Positions 8,488 to 17,181 of a stretch of DNA of 64,000 bases are shown here, piece after piece. Source of the stretch: SW10 sp965657795 (GTDB lineage: Bacteria > Verrucomicrobiota > Verrucomicrobiia > Verrucomicrobiales > Akkermansiaceae); NCBI GenBank assembly GCA_965657795.1, contig CBFHQJ010000006.1:1-64000 (forward strand). The letters are read 5' to 3'. Under the pieces are notes generated by a model. The model was given only the letters and a program-made list of their open reading frames with translations. It was not told the DNA's origin and did not search any database. How positions within the stretch are numbered: the first letter of the stretch is position 1; every line of letters starts with the position of its first letter. The position numbers and the translations under genes were made by a program.

Positions 8488-9816
8488 TTATTGGCGCAGA
8501 TCGTAGCACACCAGGCGGTTGCCCATGGCGTTTTGGTTAAGGTAAAGGAGCCCGCGCGAGACCACGGGGACGCCCCAGGTTTCCGGTGCCCGGAAGAGCT
8601 GCGCTTGCGAGAGAATTTTCGCTCCTTTCGGACTGAGATCGAGCCAAAGCAGGGTCCCTTGGGCGCCCAGGCACAGGAAGGAGCCGTCGATATGGAGGAG
8701 GCTGGCCCGTCCGAGGCGTGCGCTTTCGAGAGCAAGGCCGTCCCGCCACATTTCGCGGCCGCTGGCAATTTCGTAACAGACCATTTCGGTTCCGCCGGTG
8801 CCCGAGACTCCGTAAAGGTAGCCCTCGTGGGCGACCGGGGTCGTGAATTGGCTGCTAAATTGCCGGGCTTGCCACCGCAGCTTGGTGCTGCCGTCGGGAG
8901 CGAAGTCGATCATGGCTCCGCCCTCGGTATAGCCCTCGGTCACAAAGGCGGCATTTCCAACGACGACCGGAGAGGCGGCGTTGACCGAGGTGAACATCCG
9001 TGCCCGCCAGGGGAAGGCGCTTTCGGCTTTGCCGGTTTTCGGGTCGATGCCTAGCAGGCCTCCGACGGGGGGATCGGTCATGCCACCGGCAAAGACGAGG
9101 ACGCGGTCCTTGCCTTGGATTTTGGCTGGCACCGGTGAGGCGTAGCTGGCCTGCCAGTCGTGCTTCGTAGTCCAGATCAGTTTGCCGGTCCGCTTTTCGA
9201 AGCCACCCACGCAGAACTTTCCGCCGACGTTGACGATTAGTTGATCTCCATGGACGAGGGGGCAACCACCCCTCCCGAAGAAGAAGGGGGCGGGGCCGTA
9301 TTCCTCGTCGAGATTCTTCTTCCAGAAAAGCTTGCCGGTGGTCAGGGAAAGGCAGTGCAGGTCACCACGCACTCCGACGGTGAAGACCAGATCACCGTCG
9401 ATCACGGGTCCGGAGCGCGGGGCATCCTTGGTTCCGTAGCTGGATCCCAAGGTGACGGGGTAGTCAAACTTCCAGTGACGACGGCCGGTCTCGGAGTGAA
9501 GGCATTCGATGACCTCGCGATCCTCCAAAGTATGGATCATCACAAGGCGATCTCCCGACACAACAGGTGGAGCATGTCCGCCTCCCCGGGTCACCTCCCA
9601 CACCATTTTTGGTCCTTCGGTTGGCAGGGACTTCAGGAGACGGGTCTCCTTGGAATGGAGGTCGTGGCGTGGTCCGAGAAAGCGCGGCCAGTCTTCGGTC
9701 ACAGCCTTCCCGGACAGGGGCTTTGGTGCGTCGTGGAAGGTCAGGCGATCAAAGGGCTCGGCCGCGGCAGCCGCAAGTGGGACGACAAGAAGGAGTGCAG
9801 CGGGGGAGAATGTCAT
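8488..9816 (-). CDS. Secreted PQQ-like beta-propeller protein
   Basis: Starting at the ATG at 9816 gives 442 residues with a clean signal peptide, FSPAALLLVVPLAAAAAEPF. A longer reading from 9849 is possible but adds a polar leader. The body has repeated blades of the PQQ-binding-like type (GRRHWKFDYP, TGKLFWKKN, TGKLIWTTKHDW, ASGREMWRDG), each with an aromatic W near its end. It begins with the common outer-membrane propeller signature EDWPRFLGPRHDLHSKE. Such proteins in Planctomycetes and Verrucomicrobiota are annotated as PQQ-binding-like or alcohol-dehydrogenase-like propellers. Whether it binds PQQ or only acts as a scaffold cannot be told. It stands alone on the minus strand, 141 bases from the PSD1 gene start. 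Confidence 0.85.
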   Translation of the reverse strand: MTFSPAALLLVVPLAAAAAEPFDRLTFHDAPKPLSGKAVTEDWPRFLGPRHDLHSKETRLLKSLPTEGPKMVWEVTRGGGHAPPVVSGDRLVMIHTLEDREVIECLHSETGRRHWKFDYPVTLGSSYGTKDAPRSGPVIDGDLVFTVGVRGDLHCLSLTTGKLFWKKNLDEEYGPAPFFFGRGGCPLVHGDQLIVNVGGKFCVGGFEKRTGKLIWTTKHDWQASYASPVPAKIQGKDRVLVFAGGMTDPPVGGLLGIDPKTGKAESAFPWRARMFTSVNAASPVVVGNAAFVTEGYTEGGAMIDFAPDGSTKLRWQARQFSSQFTTPVAHEGYLYGVSGTGGTEMVCYEIASGREMWRDGLALESARLGRASLLHIDGSFLCLGAQGTLLWLDLSPKGAKILSQAQLFRAPETWGVPVVSRGLLYLNQNAMGNRLVCYDLRQ

Positions 9817-9976
9817 AACAATCGATAGCCCCACTTCGTCATCAAGCAAATGGATCGAAGTGAGTGGGTGAGGGAAAGGCTACCCCGTCAGGCCGCCAAG
9901 TCTTTCGCCTGAAGCTTTTCTTGCATCGAGGCCAGCGTAGTCCTCCCTTCCTCTGCTTGGTGGAGCGAAGACCAAA

Positions 9977-10570
9977 TCAACGGGGCGGCCAGACATGAAA
10001 GAATGAGAGCACGTCGGTCTGCCATTTCTTGAGAGCTACGGTGATCGCGATGGCTTCGAGATTGCCGAAGATGGCAAGGATGCAGGCGATTCGAAGCGGC
10101 CATACGGACCAGTCGAGGATCAGGCTGACCGCTGCCAGCATCGCAAGCCACTGGGAGCATTTGGCTGCGTAGGTGTGGTAGGAAAGAAGCCTTCGGAATT
10201 TCCAGAACCCAAAAGCCTGCGAGAAGCAATAGCTTCCGATGACCAGTCCTACCAAAAACAGTTCATGCTGCAAAGTCGTCCAGCAGAGGATTGCGACTCC
10301 TGCAAGTAGGCACGCATTCAATGTGACGTCGGCAATGCTGTCCAAGTGGGCTCCAGTGTTACTCCGTTGATGGAACTTGCGGGCGATGGGGCCATCGACG
10401 AGGTCGGAAGTGATCAGCAACAAATAAATACTCACGAACCAATAAGCCATGTCTGCCACGGCGATCGGCAGCAGGACAAATGATCCCGTGAAGCGGGCGA
10501 GACAAAGCACGTTGGGAAGCGTCCAAAAGCTCGATGTGTCTTGCTTTGAGGTTTCTGGATCTTTTGTCAT
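9977..10570 (-). CDS. CDP-alcohol phosphatidyltransferase family protein
   Basis: This 197-residue membrane protein carries the complete family motif with D56, D59, G60, A63, R64, G73, D77 and D81 in DxxDGxxARx8Gx3Dx3D spacing. These residues bind the metal ions and CDP-alcohol in enzymes such as PgsA, PssA and cardiolipin synthases. Several hydrophobic segments surround the motif. The substrate alcohol cannot be read from the sequence. It is not in an obvious lipid operon, and the last 30 residues are hydrophobic and arginine-containing, as in the family. Confidence 0.85.
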   Translation of the reverse strand: MTKDPETSKQDTSSFWTLPNVLCLARFTGSFVLLPIAVADMAYWFVSIYLLLITSDLVDGPIARKFHQRSNTGAHLDSIADVTLNACLLAGVAILCWTTLQHELFLVGLVIGSYCFSQAFGFWKFRRLLSYHTYAAKCSQWLAMLAAVSLILDWSVWPLRIACILAIFGNLEAIAITVALKKWQTDVLSFFHVWPPR

Positions 10571-10746
10571 CTTTCCATCATAATATCATCCAATGGCCAT
10601 GCATCCTATCTGCGAATCATAGTGGCGAATGTAAGCTTAAATGAACCGGGATTCATGAGGCTACCAGGTATTCTTTTTTAGATGAGTAATGTGGTGCTTT
10701 GTTGAGACGATCCGAGAGCGGAGAGCAGAAGGCTCCGCTAACAGAA

Positions 10747-10902
10747 TTAATTATCAGCGCGAACCAGAATTCCTGCAGCCACGAGGACCGCCCCGGCAAT
10801 CGCATAAGTGCCGGCTTTTTCCGGGAAGAAATTTGCCATGTCCGCGATGATCATTAGGGATCCAAGAATGACGAGGATTCGTGTTGTTAATTTAGTTTTC
10901 AT
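10747..10902 (-). CDS. Small two-helix membrane protein
   Basis: The ATG at 10902 gives 51 residues, MKTKLTTRILVILG then two hydrophobic helices separated by NFFPEKAGTY, and a short tail ending in RADN. A longer reading from 11007 is possible but adds a tryptophan-rich leader of poor quality. I do not recognise the family. A hairpin at 10717-10739 (AGCGGAG/CTCCGCT) lies just past the stop and lacks a T-run on this strand. Confidence 0.45.
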   Translation of the reverse strand: MKTKLTTRILVILGSLMIIADMANFFPEKAGTYAIAGAVLVAAGILVRADN

Positions 10903-11235
10903 GTAGCAGCGACCGTCCCAGATCCACCGCCACACGACAATCCAAAACGGCTCGCTGATTATTGAGTCTTTCCCAACGATCATGTGAATTTTCCTGGCGC
11001 TTGGCACCGTTAAAGCTCAAGTGATGTCAAAATTTATGTTGGTGAGCCTACCTCAAGGTTTTGCGAAATCATCCTATCACCTTTATTTTTAAAACTGGAC
11101 GTATGATTTCTATCCGGTTTCGACTAACGCGGTTGCAAAAGTTGGTGAAGAGAAGGCGGGGGCACAAGAAAATTTATACTGCTGCTGAATTGCATCGTGA
11201 ATGAGGGCTCCTTGTCTAGGGTCGTGGAGGGAATC
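10903..11235. other. Intergenic region between divergent genes
   Basis: I find no gene that I trust here. TTTATACT at 11173-11180 could be a -10 element for the sulfatase gene, but no good -35 lies 16-18 bases before it. GGAGGG at 11226-11231 is a credible ribosome binding site for the ATG at 11236. Confidence 0.3.
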
Positions 11236-14055
11236 ATGACATTGAAAATAATGTTCATCAAAATCTGGGCAGGCTTGTTCATTTCTGTAGCGCTGCTCAA
11301 GGCGAAGTCTCCAAATGTCTTGTTTATCGCGGTCGATGATCTGCGTCCGGAGCTCGGGTGCTATGGAACGAAGGAAATCAAGTCGCCGAATATCGACCGT
11401 CTCGCAAAGTCGGGAGTGACCTTTGATCGGGCTTATTGTCAGTTGGCGGTGTGCAATCCTTCGCGGGTGAGCCTGCTGACTGGGTTGAGGCCTGATTCGA
11501 CCAAGGTCTGGACTCTTGATATTCGTTTTCGTGACACGATTCCGGATGTTGTGACCTTGCCGCAGTATTTTAAGAAGCATGGCTATTATGCGGCTTCCTT
11601 TGGAAAAATTTTCCATAACCCATGGCCCGATAATATTTCATGGAGCGAGCCTCATAGTTGGCCAAAGGGATCAAAGCTTTGGTCCAAAGAGGCAAAGAAG
11701 AGACATACCGAATTTCGCAAGAAGATGCGTGCCGATGGCAAGTCCGAGGCTGCGATCAAAAGAATCCGTCCGCAAGCTACCGAAATCCTCGATGTTCCGG
11801 ATCACGAGCATATTGATGGCGCGATCGCCCGGCAGGCGCTGGTATCCATGCGAAAGTTGGCGGAGAAGGATGAGCCGTTTTTTCTGGCGGCAGGATTTGT
11901 GCGACCTCACCTGCCGTTTGTGGTGCCGCGCAAGTATTGGGATCTTTATGACCGGGAAAAGATTACTCTCGCGCCCAATCAATCTTTACCAAAAGACGCG
12001 CCGCGATTCGCGATGAATACGATGTATGAGTTGCGCGATTACATGGATTATCTGGGAACACCAAGTCCGCGTTCCGGGTCATTGACGGAAGCGCAGCAGC
12101 GGGAGCTTAAGCATGGCTATTATGCTTCGGTGAGTTTTATCGATGCCCAGATCGGGGCGCTTTTGGATGAGTTGGAAGAGCTCGGGATAGCCGATAATAC
12201 CATCGTGGTGCTCTGGGGGGATCACGGGTGGAAACTGGGGGAGCACAACAGTTGGTGTAAGCAGAGTAATTACGAGGTCGATGCCCGCGTGCCGATGATC
12301 ATTCGTGCCCCTGAAGCGAAGGGGAATGGGCAAGTCACCAGGTCATTTGCCGAACTCCTGGACCTCTATCCGACTCTTTGTGAGCTGACGGGGCTTCCGA
12401 TTGCCAAGCATGTGGAAGGAGACAGTGTCGTTCCATTATTGAATGATCCCAAGGCCGGTGTGAAAGAGGCTGCCTTCAGTCAGTTTCGGCGTCGTGTCGG
12501 AAAAAAGGATCTCATGGGGTATGCCATGCGCACTGACCGTTATCGATATGTGGAATGGATTGATCGGCGGACTGGAAAGTCGGTCGCCCGCGAGCTTTAC
12601 GATCACCAGGATGACCCGGAGGAAAATACCAATCTGGCTCAAAGGCAAAATCAGAAGAAGCGTCTTCAGACTCTCAGTAAAAAGATGTGGGCCGCTTTGC
12701 CTGCGCCACCACTTCTGGCTGAGGCGGCAGTGAAGAAAGATAAGCGCCCGAACATTGTCTTTTTCATGGCAGATGATTGGTCGTGGCCTCATGCCGGAAT
12801 CTGTGGCGACAAGACGGTAATGACGCCAAACTTTGATCGCATTGCCCGGGAGGGAGTCTTGTTCAACAATGCCTTTGTTTCTACTCCATCGTGCACGCCG
12901 AGTCGGACCAGTATTCTTACCGGTCAGCATCACTGGCGATTGAAGGAAGGGGATAGCCTTGGCGGCTCTTTGCGCGAGGAGTTCGATGTCTACACCGAGA
13001 TGCTTGAGCATTCGGGCTATCGAGTTGGGCGATATGGAAAGGGCGTTTGGCCGAGTAAACATCAATTTAGAAACCGCGATTCCTTCGGTAAGCAATTCAG
13101 AACCTTTGAGGATTTTTTGAAGACCCGCAAAGATGGCGAGCCGATTTGTTTCTGGTATGGCGGTCGTGATCCGCATCGACCTTACGAGCTTGGGGTCGGG
13201 GAGAAGAGTGGCATTTATTTGGATCAAATCGAGGTGCCAGCGAGCCTTCCTGACGTCAAAGAAGTGCGGAGCGATTTGGCTGACTACTATTGGTGCGTTC
13301 AGCGCTTTGATCAGGAAGTTGGTGGGGTTCTGGCCAAGCTCGAGAAGATGGGGGAGTTGGACAATACCATCGTGGTGATTAGTGGAGATAATGGTATGCC
13401 TTTTCCGAGAGCCAAGGCAACACTGTATGATCTGGGAACGCGGGTTCCTCTCGCGGTGAGGTGGGGGGATCAAGTAAAAGGCGGTCGCGTCGTGAGCGAT
13501 TTCGTTAGTCTTTGTGATTTCGCTCCGACTTTCCTTGAAGCTGGTGGTGTGTCCAAAGGGAAGGGGATGACCGGGAATTCGCTTTTGCCTCTGCTTCGAT
13601 CAGGTAAATCAGGGCAGGTGGAGGTGACCCGGACCCATGTGCTGACGGGAAATGAGCGGCATTGTTATCTCCATCCCTCGCGAGCTCTGCGAAATAAAAA
13701 TTTCCTCTACATCCGCAATTTTAATCCCGGGCAATGGGATGCCGGAGAGGTTGACGGGCATACCCCCATCTATGATTTTATAAATCAGCCTTGGCCGACC
13801 GGGGAGGGCGCATTTTCCTACAACATCGATCCGGGTCCTTCGAAGCAAGCGATGCGCTTGGATCGTAGCTCGCCACAAGCCCGGCTCGCCTTCGCGAAAC
13901 GACCGCAGGAAGAACTATACGATTTGAAAGTTGATCCAGATCAATTGCGAAACGTTGCCTCGGACGAAAATTATACGGGTTCGCTTCAGCGACTTCGCGA
14001 GCAACTCACCTCTGAGTTGAAGGCCTCGCAGGATCCGCGCTCCAAGACGAATTGA
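11236..14055 (+). CDS. Tandem two-domain sulfatase
   Basis: The ATG at 11236 follows GGAGGG and gives 939 residues with a short signal peptide. Two complete sulfatase domains follow. The first (about 24-500) resembles iduronate-2-sulfatases: SPNVLFIAVDDLRPELGCYG with the metal-binding DD, and the formylglycine motif CNPSR with Cys73 (codon at 11452). The second (about 502-935) starts again with RPNIVFFMADDWSWPHAG and has CTPSR with Cys553 (codon at 12892). It resembles heparan N-sulfatase-like proteins. Both cysteines sit in CxPSR, so both domains could mature to formylglycine if the cell has the converting enzyme. The linker between them is short. The gene precedes a PSD1/DUF1501 pair by 69 bases and may share their transcript. 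Substrates are unknown, but two different sulfate positions on one polysaccharide is the simplest idea. Confidence 0.9.
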   Translation: MTLKIMFIKIWAGLFISVALLKAKSPNVLFIAVDDLRPELGCYGTKEIKSPNIDRLAKSGVTFDRAYCQLAVCNPSRVSLLTGLRPDSTKVWTLDIRFRDTIPDVVTLPQYFKKHGYYAASFGKIFHNPWPDNISWSEPHSWPKGSKLWSKEAKKRHTEFRKKMRADGKSEAAIKRIRPQATEILDVPDHEHIDGAIARQALVSMRKLAEKDEPFFLAAGFVRPHLPFVVPRKYWDLYDREKITLAPNQSLPKDAPRFAMNTMYELRDYMDYLGTPSPRSGSLTEAQQRELKHGYYASVSFIDAQIGALLDELEELGIADNTIVVLWGDHGWKLGEHNSWCKQSNYEVDARVPMIIRAPEAKGNGQVTRSFAELLDLYPTLCELTGLPIAKHVEGDSVVPLLNDPKAGVKEAAFSQFRRRVGKKDLMGYAMRTDRYRYVEWIDRRTGKSVARELYDHQDDPEENTNLAQRQNQKKRLQTLSKKMWAALPAPPLLAEAAVKKDKRPNIVFFMADDWSWPHAGICGDKTVMTPNFDRIAREGVLFNNAFVSTPSCTPSRTSILTGQHHWRLKEGDSLGGSLREEFDVYTEMLEHSGYRVGRYGKGVWPSKHQFRNRDSFGKQFRTFEDFLKTRKDGEPICFWYGGRDPHRPYELGVGEKSGIYLDQIEVPASLPDVKEVRSDLADYYWCVQRFDQEVGGVLAKLEKMGELDNTIVVISGDNGMPFPRAKATLYDLGTRVPLAVRWGDQVKGGRVVSDFVSLCDFAPTFLEAGGVSKGKGMTGNSLLPLLRSGKSGQVEVTRTHVLTGNERHCYLHPSRALRNKNFLYIRNFNPGQWDAGEVDGHTPIYDFINQPWPTGEGAFSYNIDPGPSKQAMRLDRSSPQARLAFAKRPQEELYDLKVDPDQLRNVASDENYTGSLQRLREQLTSELKASQDPRSKTN

Positions 14056-14124
14056 GCGACCTTGCCGGGCCTGGAATCATTTCGCTGGCTTGCTCTGGCG
14101 CCAGGGATGGGGTAGTTCTTCCCA

Positions 14125-17100
14125 ATGCTCACTCGTGCTGTTTTCGTCTGCGTCTTGCTCATTCAGGGCGGGCTTTTGAATGCGGAGGAAGAAGTCCCTG
14201 ATTTTAATCGCGAGATCCGGCCGATCTTGGCGGAGAATTGTTTTCATTGCCACGGGCCGGATGAAAAATCGCGCGAAGGGGGATTGCGGCTCGATACTTT
14301 TGAAGGGGCAACGGTGGGCGGTGAATTTGCGGAGGCCGTGGTTCCGGGGAAACCGGACGAAAGTGAGGTGATTGCCCGGATTCATTCCAATGATGCGGAG
14401 GAGTTGATGCCGCCCTTGGATTCCAAGCGGACCCTCACCGTAAAAGAAAAAGAGCTTTTGATGCGATGGATTTCATCGGGTGCGAAGTACGAAGAACACT
14501 GGGCTTGGGTGGCTCCGGAGCGGGGAAGGATTCCCGAGGTTAAAAATAAATCGAGGGTGAACAATCCGGTGGATTCTTATTTGCTGCGAAGGTTGGCGAA
14601 GGAAGGGTTGGGGTATTCAGAACCTGCTTCGGCGGGGAACCTCTTGCGGCGGCTTTCATTGGATTTGATTGGCTTGCCCCCTTCACCGGAAGATTTGGAG
14701 AGGTTTTCGAAGAGCAAAAACTATGAGGCTGAAGTGGATCGGCTATTGGCTTCTCCGAGGTTTGGAGAACGATGGGCGCGGCATTGGCTCGACTTGGCTC
14801 GCTACGCGGACTCGAATGGCTTTCAGGCTGATCAACTTAGGCCTTCGTGGGCCTATCGTGATTGGGTGATCGATGCGCTGAACGCAAATATGCCCTACGA
14901 TCAATTTACGATCGAGCAATTGGCGGGAGACCTTATGCCTGATTCAACTTTGCGCCAAAAAGTGGCGACCGGGTTTCATCGGACGGTCACCTGCAATGTC
15001 GAGGCGGGGGTGAGCCCGGAAGGGAACCGGGTGAACCAGGTTTTTGATCGCGTCAATACCACGGCAACGGTTTGGTTGGGGGTGACTTTGGAATGCGCGC
15101 AGTGCCATGACCATAAGTTCGACCCTTTCACGATGAAGGATTACTATTCGCTTTTTGCCTACTTTAATAACACGCCGCTTGAGGTTCAACTGCCTTCAAA
15201 CAAGAAGGATGTTTCGCATGATTTTGTGGGGCCGTATTTGGATTTGCCTTTTTCGGAGGAGCAAAAGGACAAGATGAAGAAGCTTGATGAAGAGATCGCT
15301 GAGTTGGGGCGCGAGAGGGATCAATTCGGCGAGATTGCCGAACCCGGATTTCAGGCTTGGCAGAAGTTAGCAAAGGCATCGCTCGCGAATCAGCCAGGGT
15401 GGAAGGCGATGAAGGTGAAATCGTTTTCTTCGGAGGGCGGCGGAGAGCATCGGGTGTTGGACGATGGTTCGGTTTTATTGACGGAAAAAGTTCCGGACAA
15501 GACGGCTTATACCGTGCAAATTGAAGGTGCGCTTGACGGGATCACCGGCTTTAAATTGGAGGCTTTAACTCATCCTGAACTTCCGGGAAAGGGGCCGGGA
15601 CGAGGAGATGCGGTCCGTTCCAACTTTGTGCTCCACGAATTCAAAGCGGCGCTTAAAAAAGAAGGGAAAGAGAAACCGTTGAAGCTTAAGCATGCCGAGG
15701 CTGATTTTTCGCAGAAGGGTTGGGATGTGGCCGGAGCAGTTGACGGAAAGCCCAAGACGGGGTGGGCGATTGCTCCGCGTTTTGGGAAATCGCATTGGGC
15801 GACCTTTCAGTTGGCTCGACCGATTACGGATTCCGAAGGGACGACTTTGGTGTTCAGGCTTGAGCAGAATTTTGGACAAGGGCGGGTCATCGGTAATCTA
15901 AGACTTTCGGCCATTTGCGATCCTTCCGGAGCGGGTGGTTTGCCTGTCGAAATTGCTCAGATTTTGAAGAAGCCGGACGGAAAACGAAGCCCGAAAGAGG
16001 TGGAGAAGTTGAGAAGTCATTTTTGGAAATCCGATGGTCGATTTGCGAAGCTGGAGGCTCGGGTGGCTCGTCTTCAAAAAGAGAGGGCAGCTTTCAAACC
16101 CGATCAAACCTTGGTAATGGTTGAGTTGAAGGAACAACGCGAGACCCGAATTTTGAAACGTGGTAATTTTCTCGCTCCGGATGTGGTGGTGTCAGCCTCG
16201 ACTCCGGAGTGTCTTCCTAGGTTGGAGGGTTCTGGAAGTCGGCTCGATCTGGCGAGGTGGCTGGTGCGCCGTGACAATCCTCTCACGGCGAGAGTGGCGG
16301 TGAATCGTTGGTGGGCGGAGTTGTTTGGAGGTGGGATCGTGGCGACCCTGGAAGATTTTGGAACCCAGTCTGAGCCGCCAACTCATCCTGAATTACTGGA
16401 CTGGCTTGCGGTGGAGTTGATGGACTCGCGCTGGGATATGAAGCATGTTTTGAAGACTATTGTGATGTCGCAGGGGTATCAGCAGTCTTCGCGGGTCACT
16501 CCGGAGTTACTGGAGAAGGATCCTCGGAATCTGTTTCATGCGCGCGCTCCCAGATTTCGCATGGATGCGGAACGACTTCGTGATAATGCCTTGGCGATTT
16601 CAGGATTGCTTTCGACCAAGATGCACGGGAAGCCGATTATGCCTTATCAGCCGAATGGCTTGTGGCGTCAGACCGGACGAAACGAGCCGAAGTGGGAGGA
16701 GCAAAAGGATGAGAACCGATGGCGGCGTGGAATCTATATCGTTTACCGTCGCGCGGCACCGTATCCCAGTATGGTGAATTTTGACGCGCCGGATCGAAGT
16801 TCCTGCACGGTGCGGCGGCCACGTACGAATACTCCAAGCCAAGCGCTCACAATGTTGAATGATCCTGCCTATGTCGAGATGGCCTTGGCGCTGGCGGATC
16901 GGATTTTGGTGGAATGCGATGATCCTTCGAAGCGAATTAATTATGCCTTTCAGTTGACGGTGGCGCGGTCTGCGGTTCCGCGTGAAGTGGCGATCCTAGA
17001 AGAGTTGATTCGCGAACGAAGTTTGTATTATCGCGAGCATCCGGAGAGGGCCTTTGCGATTTTAAAGAGCCCGAGGTTTTTCTATCAACCGCGATACATT

Positions 17101-17178
17101 AATGAGATTGAACTTGCCGCCTGGTTTCACGTGGCAAATGCCTTGCTCAACCTCGATGAAGCCCTGACTCGAAACTAG
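14125..17178 (+). CDS. PSCyt1-PSD1 (DUF1549/DUF1553) cytochrome-type protein
   Basis: This 1017-residue exported protein has a signal peptide ending near LNA-EEE. A PSCyt1 heme motif follows, CFHCH at 39-43 in the usual FNREIRPILAENCFHCHGPD context. DUF1549 comes next (LRRLSLDLIGLPPSPEDLERF, FGERWARHWLDLARYADSNG), then a second CxxCH at 324-328 (CAQCHDHKFDP). A long middle insert of about 300 residues holds a beta-rich domain (about 430-610). DUF1553 closes the protein (RVAVNRWWAELFGGGIV, RRPRTNTPSQALTMLNDP). It lies three bases before its DUF1501 partner and just after the double sulfatase, which suggests one catabolic operon. The reaction of the family is not known. Confidence 0.92.
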   Translation: MLTRAVFVCVLLIQGGLLNAEEEVPDFNREIRPILAENCFHCHGPDEKSREGGLRLDTFEGATVGGEFAEAVVPGKPDESEVIARIHSNDAEELMPPLDSKRTLTVKEKELLMRWISSGAKYEEHWAWVAPERGRIPEVKNKSRVNNPVDSYLLRRLAKEGLGYSEPASAGNLLRRLSLDLIGLPPSPEDLERFSKSKNYEAEVDRLLASPRFGERWARHWLDLARYADSNGFQADQLRPSWAYRDWVIDALNANMPYDQFTIEQLAGDLMPDSTLRQKVATGFHRTVTCNVEAGVSPEGNRVNQVFDRVNTTATVWLGVTLECAQCHDHKFDPFTMKDYYSLFAYFNNTPLEVQLPSNKKDVSHDFVGPYLDLPFSEEQKDKMKKLDEEIAELGRERDQFGEIAEPGFQAWQKLAKASLANQPGWKAMKVKSFSSEGGGEHRVLDDGSVLLTEKVPDKTAYTVQIEGALDGITGFKLEALTHPELPGKGPGRGDAVRSNFVLHEFKAALKKEGKEKPLKLKHAEADFSQKGWDVAGAVDGKPKTGWAIAPRFGKSHWATFQLARPITDSEGTTLVFRLEQNFGQGRVIGNLRLSAICDPSGAGGLPVEIAQILKKPDGKRSPKEVEKLRSHFWKSDGRFAKLEARVARLQKERAAFKPDQTLVMVELKEQRETRILKRGNFLAPDVVVSASTPECLPRLEGSGSRLDLARWLVRRDNPLTARVAVNRWWAELFGGGIVATLEDFGTQSEPPTHPELLDWLAVELMDSRWDMKHVLKTIVMSQGYQQSSRVTPELLEKDPRNLFHARAPRFRMDAERLRDNALAISGLLSTKMHGKPIMPYQPNGLWRQTGRNEPKWEEQKDENRWRRGIYIVYRRAAPYPSMVNFDAPDRSSCTVRRPRTNTPSQALTMLNDPAYVEMALALADRILVECDDPSKRINYAFQLTVARSAVPREVAILEELIRERSLYYREHPERAFAILKSPRFFYQPRYINEIELAAWFHVANALLNLDEALTRN

Positions 17179-17181
17179 CCA

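Noticed and set aside
9888..10229. Minus-strand ORF overlapping the CDP-alcohol transferase gene
   Set aside because: Mostly another frame of the known gene; the free C-terminal part lacks its own start.
12436..13473. Long antisense ORF over the double sulfatase
   Set aside because: No recognisable protein features; the sense strand has a full sulfatase domain there.
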